Positions 47,211 to 56,819 of a DNA stretch of 64,000 nucleotides are shown piece by piece. The position numbers and the translations under genes are program-made. Numbering within the stretch: position 1 is the stretch's first letter; each line of letters begins with the position of its first letter. Below the pieces are notes generated by a model. That model was not told the DNA's origin, searched no databases, and saw only the letters and a program-made list of their open reading frames with translations. Source of the stretch: Trichomonas vaginalis G3 (lineage: Eukaryota; Parabasalia; Trichomonadida; Trichomonadidae); contig NC_067204.1 of NCBI RefSeq assembly GCF_026262505.1, forward strand, positions 12,294,522 through 12,358,521. The letters are read 5' to 3'.

Positions 47211-48719
47211 TTATATTTTTGCACCATGTGAAAGAAGAACTTCGACTGTTTCTTTAGAAATATGTTCTGATGCAATATGAAGAGCGGTTTCTCCATCCTC
47301 ATCTTTTTCATCGATATTTGCACCATGTGAAATAAGAAGTTCGGCTGTTTCTTTACAATTTTCTTTTGCTGCAGTATGAAGAGCGGTCTTTCCAAAATTA
47401 TCTTTTTCATTAATATTTATACCATGTGAAATAAGAAGTTCGGCTGTTCCTTTACTATCATGATATGCTGTATAATGAAGAGCTGTTTCTCCATTATTAT
47501 CTTTTTCATTTATATTTGCACCATGTGAAAGAAAAAGTTCGGCTGTTTCTATACAATTCCAATGTGATGCCATATGAAGAGCTGTTTGTCCTTCATTATA
47601 TTTTTTATTTATATTTGCACCATGTGAAAGAAGAACTTCGGCTGTTTCTTTAGAATTATATTCTGATGCATGATATAGAGCGTCTACTCCATATTTATCT
47701 TTTTCATCGATATTTGCACCATGAGAAAGAAGAAACTCAGCTGTCTCTTTATAATTTTTCTGTGCAGCAATATGAAGAGCGGTTCGTCCATCAACTTTAT
47801 CATTGATATCGGCGCCAAGTGATAGGAAATATTCGCAAAGGGATGGTATGTAAAGCAATGCAGAATAGTAAAAACAATTGTTAATATCATTAGTTTGATC
47901 AAAATAAACTAAAAGGGATTCAAGATTATTATACTCCCAACATAATGACAAATTGATCTCTATATTGTGCTCATTCATCAAGAATGTAACAAAATCAATG
48001 TTGTGTGAAATAATTGCATATTTCATGCAATATTTATTTGGTTCTTGATATTTCAAACATTCGCTCATGATCTCTTGATTTCCTCCTAAAAACGAAAATC
48101 TCAGACATGTTTCAGTTATTTTTGAGTTAAATTTCGTTCTTAATAACTTGAAACAATCAACTGCTCCATGGTAACAACATAATTCAAGTAATGAATATCC
48201 TTTCTTAAAGTGTGGATATAATATACTGATAAGTCTTTCGTCTTTATCAAATTCTCCTATTTCCGTGGATTGGATGAATCTTTCTAAGTCGTTATGCATA
48301 ATTGCTCTGTAAATTGTATTTTCTGAATGAATTTCGAGATTTTCTGAGTTAAATTCTTCGAAATCATCATATTTGTCTAATTTAATTCCATATTCTTTAT
48401 AAAACAAGAAGTTAGAAATAGTTAGAATATTGATGACCTCTTTGACATGATATTCATCAGATATGAGTTTGGCAAGAGATAAATATGACTTTGTATAGCG
48501 ATTATTATACGGGATAATATTTAAAATATCTCCCATAATCCTTTTTGGTGGGTATTTCTTTGAATCAATCAATTCTGTTTTGATCAGTTTGTAATTTGAG
48601 TTTAAATCTTCTTCATTTTCCGTTTTTAACTGATACAATGCATGATATAAATCGGTGTGGTATTTCCATATGCTTCGCAAAGTGCTGTATTTATTTTGGT
48701 GAGTGTCTTGATCCGACAT
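47211..48719 (-). CDS. Ankyrin-repeat protein with DUF3447-like head, paralogue
   Basis: 502 residues; same start (MSDQD) and same head as 13355-14866 (LRSI.KY, ELIDSKKYPP, SFLGGNQEIMSECLKYQEP), differing at scattered positions. The seven C-terminal repeats (GETALHIASEHISKETVEVLLSHGAKI type) are more varied than in the paralogue, so the two copies have diverged mostly by repeat turnover. Protein-binding role expected; no special motif added. Confidence 0.88.
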   Translation of the reverse strand: MSDQDTHQNKYSTLRSIWKYHTDLYHALYQLKTENEEDLNSNYKLIKTELIDSKKYPPKRIMGDILNIIPYNNRYTKSYLSLAKLISDEYHVKEVINILTISNFLFYKEYGIKLDKYDDFEEFNSENLEIHSENTIYRAIMHNDLERFIQSTEIGEFDKDERLISILYPHFKKGYSLLELCCYHGAVDCFKLLRTKFNSKITETCLRFSFLGGNQEIMSECLKYQEPNKYCMKYAIISHNIDFVTFLMNEHNIEINLSLCWEYNNLESLLVYFDQTNDINNCFYYSALLYIPSLCEYFLSLGADINDKVDGRTALHIAAQKNYKETAEFLLSHGANIDEKDKYGVDALYHASEYNSKETAEVLLSHGANINKKYNEGQTALHMASHWNCIETAELFLSHGANINEKDNNGETALHYTAYHDSKGTAELLISHGININEKDNFGKTALHTAAKENCKETAELLISHGANIDEKDEDGETALHIASEHISKETVEVLLSHGAKI

Positions 48720-48815
48720 TAAAAAAATGTTCTAGTCAAAATTTTGAAAATATTTAAAAAAATTCTATAAAGAATTAATAAAAAATAAAAGTATAGATAA
48801 TCTTTATTCGATTAA

Positions 48816-51572
48816 TTACATTAATGTGCCTTCGTCACCTTCAGAGATACGAACAATTTCCATGAACACCTTTTCAAGAGATGAAGATGAGCAAGTGTAG
48901 TATGAGTAACCATTACCATTTCTCTTACCCTTTTCCATCTTCTTGAAGAGCTTACCTAACTCGATTGATGTAGCAGGAACGTTGTAAATTCTTGCAACTG
49001 GACGATTGATAGAAAGAACAGCTTGTGGAATATTCTCCTGGAAGAACTTATCAACAAGCTCGCCTGTCTTATCTGTTTCGTCGTTAAGCTGCATATCAAC
49101 CTTGTAATCTGTACCGAACTTAGACTGAAGATACTGTGGAGAACCAACTGTATAAACGTTACCCTTAATCATGATAGAGATGTTATCGCAAAGAGCTTCA
49201 GCTTCAGAAAGTAAGTGTGTGCAAAGCATGAATGTCTTCTGGCCTCTGTAGTACAAAATCATTTCGTGAACCTGTCTTCTAGAAACTGGATCCAATGTAG
49301 CTGTTGGTTCATCGAGAAGAATGATCTTAGCACGACCAAGGAAGGACAAAGCAATAGCAAGTTTTCTAACATCACCTTCAGAAAGTTCTCTAATTGGAGT
49401 ATCAGCGAATGACTCTAATTCGAGAAGCTGAAGTAATCTCTGGCTGTTTCTAGCTTCGTGTTCTGGACTCATTCTCTGGAGTAATGAGTAGAAGTGGAAG
49501 TGCTCCTTGATTGTCATATCCATGCAAAGGTGTGTGTTGAACTGTGGGCAGACGGCCAATAATGATGGATCGTTTTCGACCATAATATCCTTACCGTTAA
49601 TTTCGATTGTACCATCAGATGGTGGTAAGAGAGATGTGATCATGTTGATAAGTGTTGTCTTACCAGCACCGTTAGCACCTAAGAAACCGAAGAGGGATCC
49701 CTTCTTGACACCAAGAGAAACCTTGTTAACAGCTGGAATAGGCTTGCCTTCTGTATTGAAGAACAATCTGGAAACATTGTGAATTCTGACAGCGTAGTCT
49801 GTTGTGTGTTCAACTTCATCTTCCATATCGTGGGCTTCCTGTGTAACTGGGTGTTTCTTCTTCTGTTCATCGAAGAAGTCATGATAGTCACCGAAGTTGG
49901 ACTTAGCAGCCTTTCTCTGAAGATAAATTCTCCATTTCTCAATGAATGTAAGGATACCACCATAAAGAACGATATCAATGAAGACATAGAGGGAGTATGG
50001 TTGAGCAGATGATGAGCTCTTGAAGTAGTACTTAAGGCCTTCTGTGTTGTAGTTGTAGTAGATGAAAACTTGTTGCATGTAGCCTTCCATAAGAAGTGGT
50101 GGGAAGAGACCGTAGATCCAGCCGCACCAGTCTGTCTTCTTGATTGAACTGAGAGGATCGTTGAAATCGAGTGTAACAAGTGTGACAATGATTGGGATAA
50201 TAAGGAGAATGATGTTAACAATGAAAGCGTTTCTTGCAGCAGAATCGGCGTTTGTGAAGAGGAATGAAAGAACATAAATGTAAAGGATCATTGATGGACC
50301 GCAGATCCAGATGATGTAGTATGATTGGCCGAGGTTTTTTGAGAAGTTTGGAATGCTGCAGACAACGAACAAAAGCCAAACTAATGTAACTTCGATTGTC
50401 CAGATGATGAAATCGAAAATGAATGTGACAACCCAGTATGGAAGGATTTCAAGAGAGCAGGAAACCATATATGCTCTGATTGGGCCTTGGATATCGAGAA
50501 TTGGTGTAATGATAACTGTTGTAATGATGGATGTTAAACCAGCGGCAATAAGAAGTGGAGCAACGACGGAGAAAACGATATCACGGCCTTGGCCAGCCAA
50601 AAGAGAGTAGATAATATTGAAGTTAGCATGTGGATTAAAACCATAGAGTGAGTAGTTTCCCAAGAGATATCCCTTCATTTCAGCCATAAATGGAAGATCC
50701 CAAGCTGCTGGTACTGTTGGTGTTGTAAGCATGGCGTATTCAAGTCTGTAGATGTTAACATAGGAGATAAGTGACTGGTTTGAGAACAAAAGTGTGTTGA
50801 TACTCATTGACATTGTATCATTCCAAAGCATTGTCAAGTTGTTGCCACCCTGAGGGTTGAATTCTTCTGGGAGACCAATACCAAGAGCAACAAATATGCC
50901 TTCCTCTCTGCATTTTGATGTGAACTTGTTAGCATCTTCAATGTTGTCAAAGAGGTGTATAACAGGATCGTGGCCAGTATCATTCTTAAAGATTTCTGTA
51001 AGAACGTTGATATATTTCTGTTGGAACGGCTTATTCGTAAAGTTATTCTTATAATCTGATGCAATAACAGCTAAATCTATGGCTTCGAATGGGTAAGCTG
51101 TGAAGTTGTATTTAATAAATTGATCTTCGACGATGGAATCCATAAGAACTTTAACGATAATAGCTAAGCAAGAAACGACCAAAGTAACAATGATGTTTGA
51201 GATAACAGAAACGAGGGATCTCTTGACGCCAATCCATCTTCTGTAGAACATAGCCTTGAATTGGGCACCAGCTGGTGAGTTCTTCTTATCATTTTCTCTT
51301 TCTTGCTCTTCATCCATTTCTGGATTAGCAGCGATAATGTCTGTTGTTCTTCTTTGTACTCTAGATGATCTTGGTGTTTCACTTGCTCTTGGTGTAGCAA
51401 CTGGAGCTGGTTTTTCTTCCTTTGGAGCTTCTGTAGCAGCTGGAGCTGGTGGTGGGGCAGGAGCTGGAGTTGCGTCTTGAGCTTGTTCTGGAGTAGTAGT
51501 TTGTGGCTCTGGGTTCGGGCTAGGTGTTCCTGTAGGTACTACAGGAATGTCGGACGCTTCGGAGTCAGACAT
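48816..51572 (-). CDS. ABCA-type half transporter
   Basis: 918 residues. A Pro/Ala/Thr-rich cytosolic head (to ~105) precedes a first membrane helix (~113-140), a large extracytosolic loop with several N-x-S/T sites, five or six further membrane helices (about 335-540), then one nucleotide-binding domain. Walker A is GANGAGKTT near 632, signature LSEGD near 730, Walker B IILLDEPTA near 749 and the switch His in LCTHLLSEAE. All motifs are intact. ABCA proteins flip or move lipids; this one has a single half, so it would act as a dimer. Confidence 0.9.
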   Translation of the reverse strand: MSDSEASDIPVVPTGTPSPNPEPQTTTPEQAQDATPAPAPPPAPAATEAPKEEKPAPVATPRASETPRSSRVQRRTTDIIAANPEMDEEQERENDKKNSPAGAQFKAMFYRRWIGVKRSLVSVISNIIVTLVVSCLAIIVKVLMDSIVEDQFIKYNFTAYPFEAIDLAVIASDYKNNFTNKPFQQKYINVLTEIFKNDTGHDPVIHLFDNIEDANKFTSKCREEGIFVALGIGLPEEFNPQGGNNLTMLWNDTMSMSINTLLFSNQSLISYVNIYRLEYAMLTTPTVPAAWDLPFMAEMKGYLLGNYSLYGFNPHANFNIIYSLLAGQGRDIVFSVVAPLLIAAGLTSIITTVIITPILDIQGPIRAYMVSCSLEILPYWVVTFIFDFIIWTIEVTLVWLLFVVCSIPNFSKNLGQSYYIIWICGPSMILYIYVLSFLFTNADSAARNAFIVNIILLIIPIIVTLVTLDFNDPLSSIKKTDWCGWIYGLFPPLLMEGYMQQVFIYYNYNTEGLKYYFKSSSSAQPYSLYVFIDIVLYGGILTFIEKWRIYLQRKAAKSNFGDYHDFFDEQKKKHPVTQEAHDMEDEVEHTTDYAVRIHNVSRLFFNTEGKPIPAVNKVSLGVKKGSLFGFLGANGAGKTTLINMITSLLPPSDGTIEINGKDIMVENDPSLLAVCPQFNTHLCMDMTIKEHFHFYSLLQRMSPEHEARNSQRLLQLLELESFADTPIRELSEGDVRKLAIALSFLGRAKIILLDEPTATLDPVSRRQVHEMILYYRGQKTFMLCTHLLSEAEALCDNISIMIKGNVYTVGSPQYLQSKFGTDYKVDMQLNDETDKTGELVDKFFQENIPQAVLSINRPVARIYNVPATSIELGKLFKKMEKGKRNGNGYSYYTCSSSSLEKVFMEIVRISEGDEGTLM

Positions 51573-51580
51573 TTATTTAT

Positions 51581-51586
51581 TTATGA
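51581..51586 (-). promoter_or_regulatory. TCATAA initiator
   Basis: Minus-strand TCATAA about 12 nt before the ABC transporter ATG; typical trichomonad initiator spacing. Confidence 0.4.
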
Positions 51587-53217
51587 TTATGTTTGAATTA
51601 GCGGAAATTGAGAACGAAAAATTTTATTCAATCCTCTCAATTTCATCGCATAAGGCTAAAATAGTTCTCAAAAGGCTACACAGAATTGTAGATCATCTTC
51701 ATGAAAATAAGCAAAAATTGGATATATTATGCATATAGAGCAATAGTTTCGAAAAAATTTTTAATTGCTCTGAAAATGATCGCCATTCAAATCGATCGCT
51801 AAGTTCAATGGGTTCTGAATATGTTGGGATAAATAGATAAAATAATATGAATTGCATTCATATATAGTCTAATTATCCAATATATTTTTTTCGAGTTACA
51901 AGTTAATCAAAAAATTGAGACCATTTACGATGAAAAATTGTGAAGATGAACTTTACTTGCTAAAAATTTGAGCAATATTTATATTCTAAAACAAGGTTTA
52001 TTGCATTTTACAAAACATTCTTCAACAAATCTTGATTCGCAACTAATTTTAGCTATATGGCAACTGTTCCAATAGCAATCACATAAAAATGCTCCCATTT
52101 AAAAGATTTTTTGCTTTATATTTTGATTTTGGAGAAATACCTTTCATCTGCAGTCTCAAACTGCTGTAAATTAAAGCTGACTTGCCAAAGCCTGTTTTCG
52201 TTGGTTCTTGTTCACAGAAACTAACGCCTGAACAAACTGCAAAGCAATGGGCTTAATTATTTAAAAATCGCAAACTTTGAAAAATTGACAATATTTCAAA
52301 ACGCAAATAAAATGATAAATACTTGCTGAAAATGACTTATTTATTTTCTAAAATCCGACCATGAAATTTGATTGAAACAATTGAGGAAAAAATGCGAGAA
52401 ATCATTTATAAATATCAGAAGACTGATATTTTCTCAAGAAACTGATTTATGATTTGACAACAATCCAATAATTCCGAAAAATTGCCGCAAAAAACTGACT
52501 CTTTAATCCCATTAATATTTGCATTGATAAATATATTAGATCTATAGACTTTTTCTTGTTTTTGGTGTTTTACACTCTTCTCTCAATATTGCAACAATAA
52601 ATGTTTGGCCTTACAATGAAGCACACAACTAGAACTTATAGTTCTAGCGTAATACAATTTATAAAAAGTATGCATTCAGCTTAATATAATCAATTTTTTC
52701 TGGAAATTACACCATAGTATATGAAATGAATCGTTAACTATTGTATTAATGAAATACATCCTATTTCAAAGTAATGAGCAGCTCATCGAGCAATAATTTT
52801 TAATCTGAAAATTTTTGTTGGTATCTTCAACGGATGCTAAGTATAAGTTATAAAAGACTAAAATTTGAAATCACATGAGAAAAAAAAACTCTTCTCAAAC
52901 ATGATATTGAAAATGTTTGATGTATACCTTTGTTTTTATCAAAGAATAATCGTTCTATTATTCAACTGTAATAGCGATATTATTCAATGTGTCAAAATAA
53001 TTATTTCAATAAGTAATCCTCGCATTTTCTTTGAATTTGCTAAGAATGACAGGCAAACCATTAAACCCGGATGTTGGAGTACTCTTGGAAATTTGATTTT
53101 GAAAATATATAATTATGAGTATCGAATCGAAAGATGAAACATTGTACTTCTATGGATTTCTAACTGTGACTTTGAATGCAAACATCATGTTAATGATGAA
53201 AATAAGTTTAAGTAATT
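51587..53217. other. Gene-poor AT-rich stretch
   Basis: About 1.6 kb without a supported gene. A 90-codon frame at 52865-53137 has an AT-driven composition and no motif. No RNA gene or clear repeat recognised. Confidence 0.5.
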
Positions 53218-54320
53218 TAAGGGTCCACTGTAAGGCCAAATAAGGTCTATCGTCGTCCCAAAAATATTGCTCGAGATGGTGTTTTACTAAGGCCCAAAAC
53301 TTAAAAAAACACAAAAAAATTAACTTTACTCTTTTGAGATCCTTATCAGATATGCATCAATTTGATGCAGTATCGCAGTTCAAATCTGATTTTTTAATGT
53401 AGATGTACTCTAACATCCTTTAAAAAATGCAAAATGATATTAATTAAGCTTTTCATTTCTGTATCATACACGAAACAAAATTGTTCATTATACTAAAATT
53501 TATCAAAGTTTGATTAATGAAAAAATAATATCTAAATTTTTACATTGAGTCGGCTATTGATATGGTTAATATTAAATCTTGTAAAAATTGGCATTATCCA
53601 GAATAATACCCACTAAAATACACAATTTTTTTTTAAAAAATTTTATCAATTGTTATGGTATATCTTTATGATAATGAATAAAATGCTTATTTTTCATAAG
53701 TAAATACATAATTTATGCTTAAACACAAAAAATAACACGAAAATTTTTGGCCAACATATCTAAACTAAGGATAATGGTTTGAATATATAAACAATAATAC
53801 TTTGTCCAGGGAATTAAATTTGTGCTATCCAATTGTCAATTCTTTGAATTTTTTTTAAATGCAAGATATCCCGGCATTAGCCTCAATAAATATATATATT
53901 ATGCATCATAATATTAGTTTGTAATGGCATTAAAGCGAAATTCCTAATTTCTTCTCAATTAAATTCCTTGAAAAACATTGGAATTAATGATTAGAAATAG
54001 GTCAAAAAAATTCCTAATATAAAACTTATACTTAAGATAAAATTAAAATTCGAAAATATCTATTTTTCAAAACACGCATCCAAAAGCGAAAAAATTCGAA
54101 AAAATCATGTTCTTATAAAACTCACTGATTTTGCAATTTTTATGAGATTTGAAGTGATAGAATATATTACCATCTTATTGAAACATATGCTTCATTGTTG
54201 TATTCACATAATATTAATCAGAACACTAGGAAAAGTGTATTTTCGAAAAATGACGATAACGATTATTTGCAAATCGCCTCTCAATTTTGAGAGACTTTCA
54301 ATTTTTACAGTGGACCCTTA
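53218..54320. mobile_element. 1.1-kb TA-flanked inverted-repeat transposon without transposase
   Basis: Ends TAAGGGTCCACTGTAA and TTACAGTGGACCCTTA are perfect 16-bp inverses (53218-53233 and 54305-54320). The outer TA on both sides fits a Tc1/mariner-type target duplication, with AGGGTCC as the true end. The inside is AT-rich and has no transposase frame on either strand, so it is nonautonomous or decayed. It lies 11 bp after the stop codon of a truncated host gene. Confidence 0.72.
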
Positions 54321-54331
54321 AACAGATGATT

Positions 54332-54508
54332 TTATTCATGACACATAACAAGGAATTCCGAAGCACGAACCATGTCGTCAACAACATAATGGCTGAATTT
54401 TTCGATTGACTTTGTGATTGTTGGGATAGCAGACTTACCTGGGATCTTAATTTCACCGATCATATTCCTGATGGCCTTGTTTGAGTTAGAGTTAGTATAC
54501 ATATCTTG
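54332..54508 (-). CDS. Host gene 3' end, truncated by Maverick 2
   Basis: The minus strand encodes 58 in-frame residues with host-like codon use (NKAIRNMIGEIKIPGKSA, then TITKSIEKFSHYVVDDMVRA and EFLVMCHE) to stop TAA at 54332. Going upstream it runs straight into the Maverick border near 54510, with no start codon in a sensible place, so the 5' part was cut off. The family is not certain; the last helix pair is of histone-fold-like composition, which is only an impression. Confidence 0.65.
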   Translation of the reverse strand, partial: QDMYTNSNSNKAIRNMIGEIKIPGKSAIPTITKSIEKFSHYVVDDMVRASEFLVMCHE

Positions 54509-54510
54509 TG

Positions 54511-54695
54511 TACGGAGGCACTGCGAGCCTCCTTACCCATTATATGTGAATTTGACACTTTACAAAACCGTTAACGTATATTTTACAACACAAACACAAA
54601 CACCAACTTAACCTTAAATATTTATAAAACCGCCAACCACTTCACCTCACTAACGTTTTCACAAACGACTTCACTACTGTAAAAAATAAACGTTC
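54511..54695. other. Maverick 2 left end region
   Basis: Hairpin at 54515-54533 (GGAGGC / GCCTCC), then AT-rich DNA to the first gene. The matching right terminus is outside the window, so the repeat length cannot be set. Confidence 0.5.
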
Positions 54696-55022
54696 TCACT
54701 TACAAAAGTATTGCAACTCCTCCCATTGCTGTGCTTCACACAATACTTCATATTCTTCAGTATCGCTGCTGTCGCTCCAATCGTCAGAGTCAAAGTCACT
54801 GTCAAAATAAATGTTAGTAAGTTTTGACAAAGCTAATGAAACACGTTTACCGTTTGTATCGTATGCTTGTATAAACTTTCCATTCTTCATTCCTTCATAA
54901 ACGCTCAAACTAACTTTACCCTTTCTCCCTCGTATCTGATAGAATGTATTTTCACGAGGAACGAAGAACAAATTCTTGAACTCATGACCGTTGTAGTTTG
55001 TTATCTCAATAGTTTTCGTCAT
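54696..55022 (-). CDS. Small acidic Maverick protein
   Basis: 108 residues. The first part is compact (ITNYNGHEFKNLFFVPRE, QIRGRKGKVSLSVYEG), followed by a very acidic stretch DSDFDSDDWSDSSDTEEYE and an EEL tail. Intact, leader ATTTTTATATAA before the ATG. Unrecognised. It is the first gene inside the left end, the place taken in element 1 by the large structural gene, but the two are unrelated. Confidence 0.6.
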   Translation of the reverse strand: MTKTIEITNYNGHEFKNLFFVPRENTFYQIRGRKGKVSLSVYEGMKNGKFIQAYDTNGKRVSLALSKLTNIYFDSDFDSDDWSDSSDTEEYEVLCEAQQWEELQYFCK

Positions 55023-55114
55023 TTATATAAAAATAAAATAACAAAAAATAAACTTAAAAATTAATGATATCACCACCCTCACACGTATGAAAACATAGCA
55101 CAAAAATAAATTTA

Positions 55115-55165
55115 GGTGAAGTGGTGAGATCTCACCTCTTTTTTCACCTCTTTTTTCACCCTGTT
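55115..55165. repeat. Shared Maverick palindrome block
   Basis: TTTAGGTGAA, a GTGGTGAGATCTCACCTC near-palindrome (55121-55138), then two TTTTTTCACC runs; the same block as at 31050-31290 in element 1, here 3' of two genes. Confidence 0.75.
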
Positions 55166-55169
55166 GAAT

Positions 55170-55697
55170 TCATTGCTTTATAACTCTCTTCCTTGGTTTC
55201 TTTTTAGTTGCTTTCTTCACGTCTGTCTCCAACTTGACTGTCTTTCTTCTTCGGCCGTAATGATACCAGTTACTTCCACCAGTCAATGGGTCAAATGGTC
55301 TTTCGTAAGGGTTTCCATACATTCCATAGGGACCATACGGAAGAACTACTGGTGGAGAAGAAACATTTTCTTTAGTTCCATCGACTCTATTTAAATGCAT
55401 TGTTTCACCTTTCATCTGGTCATTAAAGTCTTTTGCGTGTTTTGCAAACTCATCGTCCTTTCCTAAAGCATTTTCTGACTCAGTCGCAACCAAATTGGAT
55501 GCTTTATTTATGAGCCCTATTTTATTTAATCTTAACTTCTTTGCAATCCAGCCTCCAATCTTCCCTTTATTTGCATCTAATGTCTTCGAAACCCTTCCTC
55601 CACTCATTTTATTTACTGCGTCATAAGCTCCAAATGCTTTTGCTCCAAATGCTAATGCTTTTGTTCCCATTGCGCCTAAAGCTGCCCAAGCTACCAT
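55170..55697 (-). CDS. Basic Maverick protein with Gly/Ala helix
   Basis: 175 residues. Starts MVAWAALGAMGTKALAFGAK, a hydrophobic Gly/Ala helix, then a basic region with KIGGWIAKKLRLNKIGL. A flexible middle (VVLPYGPYGMYGNPYERP) leads to a strongly basic tail KKATKKKPRKRVIKQ. The pattern (membrane-active head, basic DNA-binding tail) is like a capsid-internal protein of the adenovirus pVI/pVII type, by analogy only. Probably the counterpart of the small MGLFG and MGFFSS proteins of element 1. Confidence 0.6.
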   Translation of the reverse strand: MVAWAALGAMGTKALAFGAKAFGAYDAVNKMSGGRVSKTLDANKGKIGGWIAKKLRLNKIGLINKASNLVATESENALGKDDEFAKHAKDFNDQMKGETMHLNRVDGTKENVSSPPVVLPYGPYGMYGNPYERPFDPLTGGSNWYHYGRRRKTVKLETDVKKATKKKPRKRVIKQ

Positions 55698-55733
55698 TTA
55701 CACCATATTAAAATCATCTCTCTTCAATATTAT

Positions 55734-55922
55734 CTAATAAAAGTTCTCGTTACTGGAGAAAGTCAATGAAACATAAGCGTTCTCACGGGCTTCGCCCTCA
55801 CCACTTTGCGGTCTATCTAACTTCTTTCTTATCTCATCTATACGCTTCAAAATGTCTGAACAATTGCTAACATCTTCTACAACAGTTATTTCATCATGAA
55901 TGACCTTCAAGAACAAGCTCAT
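55734..55922 (-). CDS. Small Maverick protein with hairpin-coded insert
   Basis: 62 residues (MSLFLKVIHDEITVVEDVSN start). The segment GEGEARENA is encoded across a GGGCTTCGCCC hairpin, a short GC-rich inverted repeat unlike the AT-rich surroundings, as if it had been inserted in frame. Stop at 55734. The start lies right at the end of the next gene upstream, so the two are probably co-transcribed. Unrecognised. Confidence 0.5.
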   Translation of the reverse strand: MSLFLKVIHDEITVVEDVSNCSDILKRIDEIRKKLDRPQSGEGEARENAYVSLTFSSNENFY

Positions 55923-56804
55923 TTAATATGCTATTAAAATCATCTCAATAATGAGTCCATCCTTTCCATCTTTAGGTAGCACAACATCTTTCATTGAAGA
56001 AGGTTCGACAAGTCTTATGTTAAACTTACTGACAAAGTTTGTTATACTATAATGCTTCGGCGGCGAATACATGTAGTTTGAAAGACATAATATAGATTCT
56101 TCAGCAAATTCACTTATACTGGATTTTATAACAATGTTCTCACGAGACCAAATACCACCAATTGACAATCTTGTAAGCAATCCTGCTGAACCTTCTACTG
56201 TAAACGTCGATGGTAACATTCCACGAAGGTCATCTATTGACATCGTTGAGTCACTGTATTTAAATATTTTCTTAAAGCAATCGTCATTATCTAACCATGC
56301 AATAGCTTTGAAGTTTTCATTCGAATATACATCTGCTTCATTAAATGTAAAACCTGACTTCTTTGCAGAGACGACTTTAAAATCTATTGAGTTTGTTTCA
56401 AAATTATATGCTATGGTAACTTCTGAAGGTAATGGATGTCCTTCCGCAGTCAGTTGTTCTCTCACTACCATTTGAAGCTTTGTATTAAAAACTTTCATGT
56501 CATCTCCTGTATCTAAGTTCACATACACAGCAACAGGAAAACTATCTTGCTTCTTTGTTTCATCATTATATCTCAAAACATTAAAGTTCTTCAATAATAT
56601 TGTTCTTCCTGCTGGAATACTTCGAACCTGTCTGATTTCAATAGCTTTCTCACCTCCTACATACTCTACCCAGTGTCTTGGATATTCATAAGTATACTGA
56701 CTTTCTTGAATTTTGGTTGGTTTCATCATAACATGTTCATAGTATATCTTTATACTCTTGTCAGTTAGACTCGGTGCTATGTTCTGAATATTTCTGACTT
56801 GCAT
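55923..56804 (-). CDS. Conserved Maverick virion-module protein (element 2 copy)
   Basis: 293 residues from MQVRNIQN; an ATG 8 codons upstream lies inside the opposing gene and is rejected. Remote but ordered similarity to 31294-32154 and 36200-37048: YTYEYPRHWVEY for YRFDYPIRWLQS, KAIEIRQVR for KAIGFRRV, IKSSISEFAEESILCLSN for HASFSSSNNSFLCIGK, YSPPKHYSITNFVSKFNIRL for YEPPSNSFSDFQVWF, and a final hydrophobic strand. It is single copy here and head to head with the packaging ATPase. Strand-rich; probably a virion component. Confidence 0.65.
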   Translation of the reverse strand: MQVRNIQNIAPSLTDKSIKIYYEHVMMKPTKIQESQYTYEYPRHWVEYVGGEKAIEIRQVRSIPAGRTILLKNFNVLRYNDETKKQDSFPVAVYVNLDTGDDMKVFNTKLQMVVREQLTAEGHPLPSEVTIAYNFETNSIDFKVVSAKKSGFTFNEADVYSNENFKAIAWLDNDDCFKKIFKYSDSTMSIDDLRGMLPSTFTVEGSAGLLTRLSIGGIWSRENIVIKSSISEFAEESILCLSNYMYSPPKHYSITNFVSKFNIRLVEPSSMKDVVLPKDGKDGLIIEMILIAY

Positions 56805-56819
56805 TTTTAATGGAGATAA
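56805..56819. promoter_or_regulatory. Bidirectional promoter (15 bp)
   Basis: Only TTTTAATGGAGATAA separates the opposing ATGs of the 293-residue and ATPase genes. Confidence 0.55.

Noticed and set aside
51256..51480. Plus-strand Gly/Ala-rich frame over the ABC transporter head
   Set aside because: Shadow of the Pro/Ala-rich coding sequence on the other strand.
52865..53137. 90-codon frame in the gene-poor stretch
   Set aside because: AT-driven composition, no motif, no initiator in front and no neighbour relation.
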